Shown here: one piece after another, positions 1 through 8,978 of the stretch | Position numbering within the stretch: the first letter of the stretch is position 1 | How the letters are laid out: each line of letters starts with the position of its first letter | Assembly: GCF_026241515.1 (NCBI RefSeq) | Contig: NZ_JAPHPW010000014.1 | Coordinates: 62,001 to 126,000, forward strand | DNA: 64,000 nucleotides | Direction of reading: 5' to 3' | Source of the DNA: Vibrio sp. 14G-20 | Lineage (GTDB): Bacteria; Pseudomonadota; Gammaproteobacteria; Enterobacterales; Vibrionaceae | Position numbers and translations under genes: made by a program | The notes under the pieces: model-generated | The model's database searches: none | Told to the model about the DNA's origin: nothing | Seen by the model: only the letters and a program-made list of their open reading frames with translations

Positions 1-60
1 GAGTCGTTTTTGAGCCGTTCTTGCCGGATCAACTGTACGCGGTATTTTTTCCTTTTGCAT
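1..60 (-). CDS. yceD: YceD family protein (DUF177), N-terminal fragment
   Basis: Only the first 20 codons lie in the window; the gene continues off the left edge. The start is the ATG read from 60 down, giving MQKEKIPRTVDPARTAQKRL, which is the conserved beginning of YceD (DUF177). In gamma-proteobacteria yceD precedes rpmF and the plsX-fab genes and stands divergent to yceF, as here, which supports the call. Its role is not firmly known; it is associated with 23S rRNA accumulation or processing. Identification rests on a short piece plus context. Confidence 0.8.
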   Translation of the reverse strand, partial: MQKEKIPRTVDPARTAQKRL

Positions 61-209
61 AGGGCGCGAATCTTATCTTCCAAATCGTGTTTAGTCAAAG
101 GAAATGGCAAAAAAAATGTACTTTCCTGCCTTTCCTATTCAGAGCATTATGAATAGCAGGACAAGTTACGTTATCCTGAGATAAATGCTTCCTTGAATTG
201 TAAATTAAA

Positions 210-791
210 ATGAGAAATTACCAACTAGTTTTAGCCTCTACATCACCATTTAGGCAAGAGATCCTCAAAAAACTACAGTTAAGCTTCATTACAGCCAAGC
301 CAGACTGCGATGAAACGCCGCTTCCAGAAGAGACACCGCAACAGTTGGTGATGCGCCTTGCTGAAACCAAAGCTAAGTCTTGTGCTGTCGAGCAACCTAG
401 CTTAGTCATTGGTTCTGATCAGGTTTGTGTCATTGACGGAGAGATCATTGGTAAGCCTCATACTCGAGAAAAAGCGATCGAACAATTATCTCGTCAAAGC
501 GGCAAGAGCATTACTTTTTATACTGGCCTTTCGGTTTGGAACAGCGAAACCAATAAAGCTGACACGCGTCTCGACACCTTTGTTGTGCATTTCCGTGATT
601 TAACCGAACAGCAGATCATCTCTTATGTTGAGAAAGAACAGCCTTATTACTGCGCGGGCAGCTTTATGTGTGAAGGGTTAGGCATCGCGTTGTTTAAACA
701 GATGGAAGGCAAAGATCCGAACACCTTAATCGGTCTACCACTGATCGACTTAGTCGATATGTTAGATACCCAAGGGATGAGCGTGCTTTAA
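210..791 (+). CDS. yceF: Maf-like nucleotide pyrophosphatase, YceF type (7-methyl-GTP pyrophosphatase)
   Basis: A 193-residue Maf/HAM1-fold protein. Maf proteins hydrolyse non-canonical nucleoside triphosphates to the monophosphate; the YceF branch prefers 7-methyl-GTP and acts in the cytosol as a house-cleaning enzyme. Visible motifs are the N-terminal LASTSPFRQEIL substrate loop (residues 8-19), the GSDQV segment carrying the likely catalytic Asp70, and GKP near residue 82. Length fits the family. The placement between yceD (divergent) and rluC (convergent) matches the yceF neighbourhood of enterobacteria, which favours YceF over YhdE. A terminator follows at 872-900. Confidence 0.9.
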   Translation: MRNYQLVLASTSPFRQEILKKLQLSFITAKPDCDETPLPEETPQQLVMRLAETKAKSCAVEQPSLVIGSDQVCVIDGEIIGKPHTREKAIEQLSRQSGKSITFYTGLSVWNSETNKADTRLDTFVVHFRDLTEQQIISYVEKEQPYYCAGSFMCEGLGIALFKQMEGKDPNTLIGLPLIDLVDMLDTQGMSVL

Positions 792-871
792 CTAGCGCTT
801 ACCACATTGACAGAGACTCCCTACTCCTTCCTTCGTCAGTCTCGGGAATACAGGAATAGCCACCAAACAAA

Positions 872-902
872 AAAGGTTGACGATATTCGTCAACCTTTCT
901 TA
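872..902 (+). terminator. Rho-independent terminator after yceF
   Basis: A perfect stem of AAAGGTTGACGA and TCGTCAACCTTT is followed by a T-rich tail. It lies 80 bases beyond the yceF stop and can also act for convergent rluC. Confidence 0.8.
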
Positions 903-946
903 TTTGTAGATACTTGATAACTAATTCAGAAAGCCTTCTTTCTTTT

Positions 947-995
<49 letters not shown>

Positions 996-1002
996 TTAGA
1001 AA

Positions 1003-1947
1003 TTAAAGCTTACGCAAACCTGTGAGTGCTCTCTCTAGCCTTTTTTCCATTGGCGCCGAGATATCCATCTTCTCTTCACTACCCGGATGGGTAAACTTGA
1101 TATTGGCTGCATGTAAGAACAGACGATTCAGTCCTACTTTACCCGTATAAGCATCGAAACGACGATCACCGTAGCGATCATCCCAAGCAATAGGGTGACC
1201 AGTATATTGAGCGTGCACACGAATTTGGTGTGTACGACCTGTAATTGGGCTAGCTTGAATCAACGTCGCCTCTTGGAATTTCTCCAAAACCTTAAAGCGG
1301 GTTTCAGAGGCTTTACCATTTGGGTTAACTCGTACAATGCTATTCACTTCATTTTTTAACAAAGGCGCGTTGACGACTTTACAGCTGTTCTTCCATTCGC
1401 CCATGACTAAAGCAAAGTAGTATTTTTGAACCGTTTTCTCACGGAACTGTGCTTGAAGGTGTCTTAGCGCCGAGCGCTTCTTAGCAACAAGCAAAATGCC
1501 TGACGTGTCTCTATCGATACGGTGCACTAACTCTAGAAAACGAGCATCAGGTCGAAGAGCACGCAATGCTTCGATTGCGCCAAACTTCAGCCCACTACCA
1601 CCATGAACCGCAGTGCCCGACGGCTTGTTCAAAATCAGCATATGATCATCTTCATAAATGATGCACTGTTCTAATTCTGAAACCTTGTTGAGTTTAGTGC
1701 TTGGTACGTTCTCTTCTGTTTTCTCTTCGATAGTAACCGGAGGGATACGAACTAAATCGCCAGCTTTTAGTTTGTACTCAGCCTTGATGCGCTTTTTGTT
1801 TACGCGGACTTCGCCTTTACGCACGATTCTGTAAATCATGCTTTTCGGGATGTTTTTTAATTGGTTGCGTAAGAAGTTATCAATACGCTGACCAGCCATA
1901 TCTTCGTCAATGTCGACGAATTGGACTTGGGTTCTAATTTCGCTCAT
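1003..1947 (-). CDS. rluC: 23S rRNA pseudouridine(955/2504/2580) synthase RluC
   Basis: A 314-residue RluA-family pseudouridine synthase that isomerises three uridines in 23S rRNA near the peptidyl-transferase centre. An S4 RNA-binding domain occupies about residues 18-75. The catalytic domain carries the HRIDRDTSG motif with catalytic Asp145, followed by the GRTHQIRVH motif near residues 240-248. Length is close to E. coli RluC. It is divergent from rne, the same pairing as in E. coli, where the two genes share a regulatory region. Specificity among RluC/RluD is taken from context and overall similarity. Confidence 0.94.
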   Translation of the reverse strand: MSEIRTQVQFVDIDEDMAGQRIDNFLRNQLKNIPKSMIYRIVRKGEVRVNKKRIKAEYKLKAGDLVRIPPVTIEEKTEENVPSTKLNKVSELEQCIIYEDDHMLILNKPSGTAVHGGSGLKFGAIEALRALRPDARFLELVHRIDRDTSGILLVAKKRSALRHLQAQFREKTVQKYYFALVMGEWKNSCKVVNAPLLKNEVNSIVRVNPNGKASETRFKVLEKFQEATLIQASPITGRTHQIRVHAQYTGHPIAWDDRYGDRRFDAYTGKVGLNRLFLHAANIKFTHPGSEEKMDISAPMEKRLERALTGLRKL

Positions 1948-2319
1948 TACACTATTGTATCACTGTCACTTTTGATAATTGATATTTTCTTAGCCCTATT
2001 CCGAACTTATTTATCCCTAATCCTTACCGATTTAGCCCAAAATGGTCATTGAAGTTCTATATTTCTTTGATTCTTCGAACAAAAAAGCACCAAGATTCCT
2101 GCAAATTAAAATATCAATTGATAAATTATTTATAGACAGTGAGTTAGAGCTATCAAAACCCAAACAAAAACTGTTTTTTTTACAGCATTCCGACAAAGCA
2201 GATTGCTGTGTTTACCGACCGCTGCTATAGTTCACAGCTGCTATTAGTGGTTTGACTATTATTTAAACAGCTAACCATTCATAAGCAAGTAAATGAGTAG
2301 ATAACTCAGATTAGACAGT
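1948..2319. promoter_or_regulatory. Divergent promoter region of rluC and rne
   Basis: This AT-rich stretch separates rluC from the rne leader and should hold both promoters. One open frame (2042-2230) lacks a convincing ribosome-binding site and family resemblance and is not called a gene. I see no other defined site. Confidence 0.5.
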
Positions 2320-2564
2320 GCTGCAATCGGCGTAAGACACGGTCAACTGAGTTCCTTATCGCTCTACTCACGTACGCTCATGTTGAGTATTCACCGCCAC
2401 ATCGCGGATCATAGGCTAACTCCCTATGATGACTGACGTGCCCCAGAGCATCCCTCTCCAGCCGGGAGGCTGCACCGATAAAGCCATGGGATCTGGCACC
2501 ATGAGAAACGAATAAAGCGATAAGAACAATGATGAAAATAAGAAAAGACAATGAGAATTTCTAA
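2320..2564 (+). promoter_or_regulatory. rne 5' untranslated leader (RNase E autoregulatory element)
   Basis: The roughly 245 bases before rne are GC-richer than the upstream gap and strongly structured. ATCATAGG/CCTATGAT forms an 8-pair stem at 2408-2430, and CAGCC-GGGA-GGCTG forms a tetraloop hairpin at 2459-2472. In enterobacteria a long leader with conserved hairpins (Rfam rne5 family) lets RNase E sense and cut its own message. Position and structure match; the exact 5' end is not visible. Confidence 0.65.
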
Positions 2565-5500
2565 ATGAAAAGAATGTTAATTAACGCAACTCAAAAAGAA
2601 GAGTTGCGTGTCGCTTTGGTTGATGGCCAGCGACTGTTCGATCTAGATATCGAAAGTCCAGGTCACGAGTCAAAGAAAGCGAATATCTACAAAGGACGTA
2701 TTACCCGTATTGAACCAAGCCTAGAAGCGGCATTTGTTGATTACGGCGCAGAACGTCACGGTTTCCTCCCTCTTAAAGAAATTGCCCGCGAATACTTCCC
2801 TGAAGGTTATACATACCAAGGCCGCCCTAGCATTAAAGAAGTGCTAAGAGAAGGACAAGAAGTAATCGTACAAGTTGAGAAAGAAGAACGTGGTAGCAAA
2901 GGCGCTGCACTGACAACTTTCATCTCTTTGGCGGGTAGTTACTTAGTTCTTATGCCTAATAACCCTCGTGCTGGCGGTATTTCTCGTCGTATCGAAGGTG
3001 ATGAACGCACTCAACTGAAAGCAGCATTAAGCACTCTTGAGCTACCTCAAGGCATGGGCTTAATCGTGCGTACAGCAGGTGTTGGCAAAAGTGCAGAAGA
3101 GCTAGAGTGGGACTTAAACGTTCTATTGAATCACTGGGGCGCTATCAAGCAAGCTTCTGATTCAAATGCAGCTCCTTTCCTTATTCACCAAGAAAGTAAC
3201 GTTATCGTTCGCGCGATTCGTGACTATTTACGTCGTGATATTGGCGAGATTCTGATCGACAGCAACACTATTTTTGAACGTGCACAAGCGCACATTCAAT
3301 TAATACGCCCAGATTTCATGAATCGCGTTAAGAAATACGATGGTGAAGTGCCACTATTCAGCCATTACCAGATTGAAAGCCAGATTGAATCTGCTTTCCA
3401 ACGTGAAGTTCGTCTTCCATCTGGTGGCTCTATCGTAATCGACCCAACAGAAGCTCTGACTTCTATCGATATCAACTCTGCTCGTGCAACAAAGGGCGGT
3501 GATATTGAAGAGACAGCACTTAACACTAACTTAGAAGCAGCCGATGAAATTGCACGTCAATTACGTCTACGTGATCTAGGTGGTCTTGTTGTTATCGACT
3601 TTATCGATATGACTCCAGTTCGCCACCAACGCGAAGTAGAAAGCCGTCTACGTGATGCTGTTCGTTTAGATCGTGCACGTGTTCAGATTGGTCGTATTTC
3701 TCGCTTTGGTCTTCTAGAGATGTCTCGTCAACGTTTGAGCCCATCACTAGCAGAAGCAAGCCACCACATTTGTCCTCGTTGTACAGGTACTGGTGTTGTT
3801 CGTGATAACGAATCGCTAGCACTATCTGTTCTACGTCTGATCGAAGAAGAAGCACTAAAAGACAACACAGCGCAAGTTCTTGCTGTAGTGCCTGTTCCTA
3901 TCGCTTCTTACCTATTGAACGAGAAACGTCGCTCAGTAAACCACATCGAGAAGAACCAAGAAGTGAAGATCACTGTTGTTCCTAACTCTGACATGGAAAC
4001 GCCGCATTTTGAGGTTATCCGTGTACGTGAAGGTGAAGAGTTCGATCTACTGTCTTACCTACTGCCTAGCAAGCTAGAAGCTCTAAAAGAAGCTGAAAGC
4101 AAAGAACCAGCAGAACAGACTATTCGTCCTAAGAAGATCGAAGAGCCGGCTCTGAAAGGTTTCGCGGCTCCAGCTCAATCAGCACCGACTCCTGCTCCAG
4201 CCCCTAAAGCTGTTGAAGAGAAGAAAGTTGAACCAGCTGCTGCAACGCAAGAACCAGGTTTAATTGGTCGTTTCTTCAAAGCTATCGGTAGCTTCTTATT
4301 CGGATCTTCAACTCAAAAAGAGAAGAAAGAAGAAGAGAAGAAAGAAGAAGAGAAGCCTAAGAACAACCGCAACAACGGCAACCGTCAACGCCGTGATCGT
4401 AACGACAACCGCCGTCGTAACCAACGTGGTGAGCGCGGTGAACGTAATGAGCGCAGCGAGCGTGGTGACAATCGTAACGAAAACCGTGACAACAAACGCC
4501 GTCGTAAGCCTGTACGTGATGAGAAGCCTGAAGAGCAAAAAGAAGCAGCTCCACAGCAAACTCGTCAGCCTCGCAAGCCTAAGCAAGATCGTCGCAACAA
4601 GCCACGTGAAGAGCAGAAGCAACAAGACGACCAAGCTCCATCTAAATTAGCAGAAGAAGGCCTACAGCTAGCGGCAGAAGCACAAGCTGGTAAACCGGAA
4701 GCGCCTAAGGCTAAGCCTGAAGCGAAAGCGGCTAAGATTAAAGAGCGTCGCCAGCGTCGTAAGCTAAACAAGCAAGTTCGTGTTAAAGACCAACAAGCTC
4801 AAGCTGAAGACAACGCTTCGAAAGAACTATCTGTTTCAAAAGAACAGTCAGTAGCTCAAGAGCAGAAAGTTGCGGAACAAGTAGAAGCAACTCAAGCGAA
4901 TACAGAGCAAACTGAACAGGAAGAGCCGAAACAACGTCGTAACCGTCGTTCTCCACGTCACCTACGTGCAAGTGGGCAACGTCGTCGTCGCGGTCGTGAT
5001 CGTCGCCCTAACCCATTCCGCCTTCGTAAAGGTGGAGTAGCTTCTCCTGAGATGGCTATGGGTAAAGTGATGCCTCGCTTCATTCCAAAACCTCACCACA
5101 AGCAGACAAAACCTGAAGTGGCTGAAGTTCAAGTAGCAGCTAAAACTCAAACACCTGTTCAAGAACAGAATGTTACTTTAGAGACGGCACCACAAAGCAA
5201 CGTAGCTATGGCTGGCGGATTTGCATGTCCAGAGCTTGCTATGGGTAAAGTTATCATTCGTCGTGAAGATGCTGTTATTGCTGAAGAAGTGGCTACTGAA
5301 GCTCCTGCAATCGTTGAAGAAGCACCAGTGGTCGTTGAGGCTGCGAAAGTTGAAGCTCCAGTGATTATAGAAGCGACGAAAGTTGAAGCGCCTGTTGTAA
5401 CAAAAGCTGTGCAAGCAGAAACAACACCAGTTGTTGAAGCTGAAGCGCCTAAAGCTGAAAGTGCAAAAGTTGAAGAAGCCCCTGTTGTAAAAGCAGAAGC

Positions 5501-5699
5501 TCCTAAAGCGGCACCAAAGGCAGCTGTTGCTAAGAAGCAAGCCGGTTCACCAATGACTAAAGCTCCTGGTCCTCAAGAGATCAAGGAGATTGAAGTGATT
5601 GCAGCTCCGTTCCGCACTGAACGCTTTGTATCGAAAGGTGCAGGCAGTCAGGCAGCGTCGAACAAAGCTGGCGCGGCGATGACTAAGCCAAACTACTAG
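2565..5699 (+). CDS. rne: Ribonuclease E
   Basis: A 1044-residue endoribonuclease, the core of the membrane-bound RNA degradosome; it matures rRNA and tRNA and starts mRNA decay. The catalytic half (to about 520) begins [15 protein letters not shown] and has an S1 domain at about 35-120. It has a DNase I-like core and the Zn-link CPRCTGTG near 402-409, needed for the tetramer. An amphipathic helix [17 protein letters not shown] near 563-580 is the likely membrane anchor. The C-terminal half is disordered: an Arg-rich RNA-binding region, Glu/Val/Ala-rich linkers, two copies of a PE(M/L)AMGKV microdomain (about 827-835 and 888-896), and a terminal PMTKAPGP segment like the PNPase-binding end of the E. 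coli protein. It is likely autoregulated through its leader. Confidence 0.97.
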   Translation: MKRMLINATQKEELRVALVDGQRLFDLDIESPGHESKKANIYKGRITRIEPSLEAAFVDYGAERHGFLPLKEIAREYFPEGYTYQGRPSIKEVLREGQEVIVQVEKEERGSKGAALTTFISLAGSYLVLMPNNPRAGGISRRIEGDERTQLKAALSTLELPQGMGLIVRTAGVGKSAEELEWDLNVLLNHWGAIKQASDSNAAPFLIHQESNVIVRAIRDYLRRDIGEILIDSNTIFERAQAHIQLIRPDFMNRVKKYDGEVPLFSHYQIESQIESAFQREVRLPSGGSIVIDPTEALTSIDINSARATKGGDIEETALNTNLEAADEIARQLRLRDLGGLVVIDFIDMTPVRHQREVESRLRDAVRLDRARVQIGRISRFGLLEMSRQRLSPSLAEASHHICPRCTGTGVVRDNESLALSVLRLIEEEALKDNTAQVLAVVPVPIASYLLNEKRRSVNHIEKNQEVKITVVPNSDMETPHFEVIRVREGEEFDLLSYLLPSKLEALKEAESKEPAEQTIRPKKIEEPALKGFAAPAQSAPTPAPAPKAVEEKKVEPAAATQEPGLIGRFFKAIGSFLFGSSTQKEKKEEEKKEEEKPKNNRNNGNRQRRDRNDNRRRNQRGERGERNERSERGDNRNENRDNKRRRKPVRDEKPEEQKEAAPQQTRQPRKPKQDRRNKPREEQKQQDDQAPSKLAEEGLQLAAEAQAGKPEAPKAKPEAKAAKIKERRQRRKLNKQVRVKDQQAQAEDNASKELSVSKEQSVAQEQKVAEQVEATQANTEQTEQEEPKQRRNRRSPRHLRASGQRRRRGRDRRPNPFRLRKGGVASPEMAMGKVMPRFIPKPHHKQTKPEVAEVQVAAKTQTPVQEQNVTLETAPQSNVAMAGGFACPELAMGKVIIRREDAVIAEEVATEAPAIVEEAPVVVEAAKVEAPVIIEATKVEAPVVTKAVQAETTPVVEAEAPKAESAKVEEAPVVKAEAPKAAPKAAVAKKQAGSPMTKAPGPQEIKEIEVIAAPFRTERFVSKGAGSQAASNKAGAAMTKPNY

Positions 5700-5734
5700 T
5701 GATTACTGATAGATAATCGCAAGTAAATAGAATC

Positions 5735-5765
5735 AAAGGCTGCTTATTAAAGCAGCCTTTTTCAT
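5735..5765 (+). terminator. Rho-independent terminator after rne
   Basis: AAAGGCTGCT and AGCAGCCTTT pair around a short loop, followed by T residues, 35 bases after the rne stop. Confidence 0.85.
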
Positions 5766-5957
5766 ATCTACTAATCGAATAAAAATTAACAGATATATTA
5801 CTCAAAGTTAGGTTCAACCTTGAACTTAATCACATTTTTGGGTAGCATTCGCGCACTTATCTTTTCGACACTTCGCTATTGCCGCTCTTTTCCATCACTG
5901 TTTGGCTACGCAATACACCTGTGTCGGTAAATCCATCTTAAGCATAGCTGAGCAAAC

Positions 5958-7505
5958 ATGTTCGAATTCCCAAAATTTTCAAAGCACTCTGTAAAGAATG
6001 ACGTGCTTTCAGGTCTTACAGTAGCCCTAGCTCTGGTACCTGAAGCCGTAGCATTCGCCTTTGTTGCAGGCGTTGACCCAATGGTTGGTCTTTACGCAGC
6101 ATTCATCGTAGGTTTAATCACTTCTGTCTTTGGCGGCCGTCCAGGTATGATTTCTGGCGCAACTGGCGCAATGGCCGTTGTAATGGTGAGCCTAGTGGCA
6201 ACTCATGGCGTTCAATACCTATTCGCAGCCGTTATGCTGGCTGGCCTTCTTCAAATTGCAGCAGGTGTATTTAAACTAGGTAAATTTATCCGTATCGTTC
6301 CACACCCAGTAATGATTGGTTTCGTGAACGGTTTAGCAATTGTTATCTTCCTAGCTCAGCTTGGTCAATTTAAAGCGCCAGACGTAACAGGTGCGTTAAC
6401 TTGGTTACCAAGCGGTCAAATGACACTAATGCTGGGTCTAGTAGCCCTTACAATGGCTATCATCCACTTTCTACCTAAGCTAACAACAGCAGTACCATCT
6501 TCATTGGTTGCTATTGTTACAGTAACGGCTTTGGTTGTGGGTCTTGACCTTGAAACTCGCACTGTTGTCGACTTCCTACGTACCATGTCTGGTGACGAAG
6601 CTGCTACGCTAGCAGGCTCTCTACCAACCTTCTCTATTCCTGCTGTTCCGTTTTCTTTCGAAACACTACAAATCATCCTGCCATACGCAATTATCCTTGC
6701 AGCTATCGGCCTGATTGAGTCTCTGCTGACACTGACAGTACTAGACGAAATGACAAACACTCGTGGTCAATCTAACCGCGAATGTGTTGGTCAAGGTATG
6801 GCTAACGTAACGTGTTCTGTATTCGGTGCGATGGGTGGTTGTGCGATGATCGGTCAATCGATGATCAACGTAAACTCAGGTGGTCGTGGCCGTCTTTCAG
6901 GTATCGTAGCCGCAGTTGCACTACTGATGTTCATCCTGTTCGGTTCTGCACTGATTGAAATGATTCCTCTAGCAGCACTTGTGGGCGTAATGTTCATGGT
7001 TGTTATCGGCACATTTGAATGGGCAACCTTCAAGCTTGCGCGTCGCGTTCCTAAGCAAGACTTCTTCGTTATCGTTCTTGTTACCGTAGTAACCGTACTG
7101 ACTGACCTTGCTGTAGCTGTAGGTGTTGGTGTTGTAGCTTCAGCGCTAATGTTCGCTTGGCAACATGCTAAACACATCTACGCAGATACATCAGTAAACG
7201 CTGAAGGCTCTAAAGAATACAAAGTTAACGGCCCAATCTTCTTTGGTTCAACCGCTAACTTCCTAGAGTTGTTTGACGCATACAACGATCCACAAGATGT
7301 AATCGTTGATTTCGCAAACTCACGCGTGACTGACCACTCTGCAATTGAAGCGATCGACACGATTGCTGACCGCTACGCGGCACTGGGTAAAACACTTCAC
7401 CTTCGCCACTTAAGCCAAGACTGTGTTGCTATGCTGCACAAAGCTGGGAGCTTAGTTGAAGCGAACGTTGCAGAAGACCCTATCTACAAAGTAATGTCTA
7501 AGTAA
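5958..7505 (+). CDS. SulP-family inorganic anion transporter with STAS domain
   Basis: A 515-residue inner-membrane SLC26/SulP transporter. Residues about 1-400 hold the many hydrophobic spans, including the typical early segment [20 protein letters not shown]. Residues about 410-515 form a cytoplasmic STAS domain, with [17 protein letters not shown] as its nucleotide/phosphosite loop. Members carry sulfate, bicarbonate or dicarboxylates. Substrate cannot be read from the sequence, and no sulfur or carbon genes adjoin it. It is a single-gene unit, closed by a terminator at 7535-7564. Confidence 0.9.
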   Translation: MFEFPKFSKHSVKNDVLSGLTVALALVPEAVAFAFVAGVDPMVGLYAAFIVGLITSVFGGRPGMISGATGAMAVVMVSLVATHGVQYLFAAVMLAGLLQIAAGVFKLGKFIRIVPHPVMIGFVNGLAIVIFLAQLGQFKAPDVTGALTWLPSGQMTLMLGLVALTMAIIHFLPKLTTAVPSSLVAIVTVTALVVGLDLETRTVVDFLRTMSGDEAATLAGSLPTFSIPAVPFSFETLQIILPYAIILAAIGLIESLLTLTVLDEMTNTRGQSNRECVGQGMANVTCSVFGAMGGCAMIGQSMINVNSGGRGRLSGIVAAVALLMFILFGSALIEMIPLAALVGVMFMVVIGTFEWATFKLARRVPKQDFFVIVLVTVVTVLTDLAVAVGVGVVASALMFAWQHAKHIYADTSVNAEGSKEYKVNGPIFFGSTANFLELFDAYNDPQDVIVDFANSRVTDHSAIEAIDTIADRYAALGKTLHLRHLSQDCVAMLHKAGSLVEANVAEDPIYKVMSK

Positions 7506-7534
7506 TATTAGACATCACTTATCGTTAGATTTAG

Positions 7535-7565
7535 AAAGGCCGACTTTGAATGTCGGCCTTTTTTA
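7535..7565 (+). terminator. Rho-independent terminator after the SulP gene
   Basis: AAAGGCCGAC and GTCGGCCTTT form a stem followed by T residues. Confidence 0.85.
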
Positions 7566-7614
7566 TATCTGTCGTTTTATATCTATTGCGGAAACACGGA
7601 ACATAGCTTCGGCG

Positions 7615-8064
7615 TTAAATAGAGCGCAATATCGCTTCGCTAGACTCTTCAATTAAATCCAACACCAACTCAAAACCATTCCCTTCGCCATAATATGGAT
7701 CGGGTATCTCTTGATACTGCGACTCTCCAAAACTCAAAAACAGCGCAATCTTGTATTGTAGATGAGCCGGGCATTGGCTCATTAAGTCATCTAAATTCGC
7801 CTTATCTGCCGCGAGTATTAGATCAAACTCTTCAAAGTCATTCATCACGACTTTACGAGACGTGATACCTTTGAAGCTGTAACCACGTTTCTCACCTGCT
7901 GACTTTGAACGAGAGTCTGGTGGGTTACCTTGATGAAAGCCAATCGTCCCTGCAGAATCTACAATTACATCTAGTTCTAGTTGATTAGCTTTCTTCCTCA
8001 ATACTGCTTCACCTGTTGGCGAGCGACATATATTACCCATGCAAACAACGAGTATCTTCTTCAT
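7615..8064 (-). CDS. Low-molecular-weight protein-tyrosine-phosphatase family protein
   Basis: A 149-residue cytosolic protein of the LMW-PTP fold. The phosphate-binding loop CMGNICRS (CX5R; Cys8 nucleophile, Arg14) lies at the N terminus, and the DPYYGEG segment near residue 120 supplies the general-acid Asp. In bacteria such enzymes dephosphorylate tyrosine kinases of capsule synthesis or arginine/tyrosine phosphoproteins. No Wzc-type kinase or polysaccharide gene is nearby, so the substrate is open. It is divergent from btuR, with only about 85 bases between the two starts. Confidence 0.9.
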   Translation of the reverse strand: MKKILVVCMGNICRSPTGEAVLRKKANQLELDVIVDSAGTIGFHQGNPPDSRSKSAGEKRGYSFKGITSRKVVMNDFEEFDLILAADKANLDDLMSQCPAHLQYKIALFLSFGESQYQEIPDPYYGEGNGFELVLDLIEESSEAILRSI

Positions 8065-8148
8065 TCGTAATCACCTGTTCTTCCGATGGTTTTTGCTATG
8101 GTTAAGTTAGGCTATGATAGGTGCAATCACAACTTAAAAGGATTTGTT

Positions 8149-8754
8149 ATGTCGACTGAAGACAACAAAGAGCAACGCCATAAAGCAAGGCAACAGAAAG
8201 TAAAAGAACAAGTCGATGCACGTATCGCAGCCGCGCAAGAAGTGAAAGGCCTGTTGTTGGTTATCACTGGTAACGGTAAAGGTAAATCAACATCAGGGTT
8301 TGGCACCATTACTCGTGCTGTAGGTCACGGTAAGAAATGTGCGGTCGCTCAGTTTGTGAAAGGAACTTGGGATAACGGCGAAAAGAGCGTTCTCCAAAAG
8401 TTGGATGTTGAATTCCAAGTCATGGGAACCGGTTTTACATGGGAAACTCAAGACAAAACAAAAGATATTGAAGCCGCACAACGTATCTGGAAAGAATGTC
8501 AGCGTATGCTGGCTGATGTATCCATTGATGTGATTCTGTTTGATGAGCTGACTTATATGGTGAGTTACGGCTACATCGAGCTAGATGAAGTGGTAGAGGC
8601 TCTCAACAACCGCCCGAAAATGCAATCTGTGATCATTACCGGTCGTGGTGCGCATCGAACTCTGACAGAAATGGCGGACACGGTATCTGAAGTTCGTAAC
8701 GTGAAGCACGCTTTCGAATCCGGTGTTAAAGCACTGCAAGGTGTCGACTGGTAA
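8149..8754 (+). CDS. btuR: Corrinoid adenosyltransferase (cob(I)alamin adenosyltransferase)
   Basis: A 201-residue CobA/BtuR/CobO-type enzyme that transfers the adenosyl group of ATP to cob(I)alamin to make coenzyme B12. The P-loop GNGKGKST lies near residues 41-48, and FDELTYM follows as the Walker B-like segment. I chose the ATG at 8149 because AAAAGGA lies 7 bases before it and family members begin with this short polar region; an upstream in-frame ATG at 8086 would overlap the promoter. No other cobalamin gene is in the window, so this probably serves salvage. Confidence 0.93.
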   Translation: MSTEDNKEQRHKARQQKVKEQVDARIAAAQEVKGLLLVITGNGKGKSTSGFGTITRAVGHGKKCAVAQFVKGTWDNGEKSVLQKLDVEFQVMGTGFTWETQDKTKDIEAAQRIWKECQRMLADVSIDVILFDELTYMVSYGYIELDEVVEALNNRPKMQSVIITGRGAHRTLTEMADTVSEVRNVKHAFESGVKALQGVDW

Positions 8755-8764
8755 TCGCGTTCAA

Positions 8765-8912
8765 CTAGAGATCCCCGACTCGGTCATTCTTCCCTCTCGA
8801 GGATGACGACTCTTCAGTGTTACTCCCCTAAATAAAGGACGAGCACCGATCGTCATTATTCCCTAGAACGAGGGGCGAGTGTCATAGGTAATCTCTCGAA
8901 AGTATTGTAAGC
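8765..8912. repeat. Degenerate intergenic repeat-like segment
   Basis: Short motifs recur here in both orientations: AGAGATCCCCGACTCG, GTCATTCTTCCCTC followed by GAGGATGACG, and a decayed inverse near 8852-8905 (CGTCATTATTCCCT, GTCAT, ATCTCTCG). The pattern resembles decayed vibrio extragenic repeats. Only this copy is in the window, so membership in a family is inferred. Confidence 0.4.
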
Positions 8913-8922
8913 ATCCAAACAA

Positions 8923-8957
8923 AAGCGCCATCCCTACAGTAGGAATGGCGCTTCTTT
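8923..8957. terminator. Bidirectional terminator between btuR and the asmA-like gene
   Basis: AAGCGCCATTCC-like arms (AAGCGCCATCCCTA and TAGGAATGGCGCTT) pair, with T residues after the right arm and A residues before the left, in a convergent gap. Confidence 0.8.
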
Positions 8958-8978
8958 TATAAGCGAGTCAGATAAAAA

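Noticed and set aside
2042-2230. A 62-codon open frame upstream of the rne leader
   Set aside because: No family resemblance and no good ribosome-binding site; it lies in the AT-rich divergent promoter region.
4264-4650. Long open frames on other frames across the rne tail
   Set aside because: They arise from the repetitive Lys/Arg/Glu codons of RNase E and have no independent signal.
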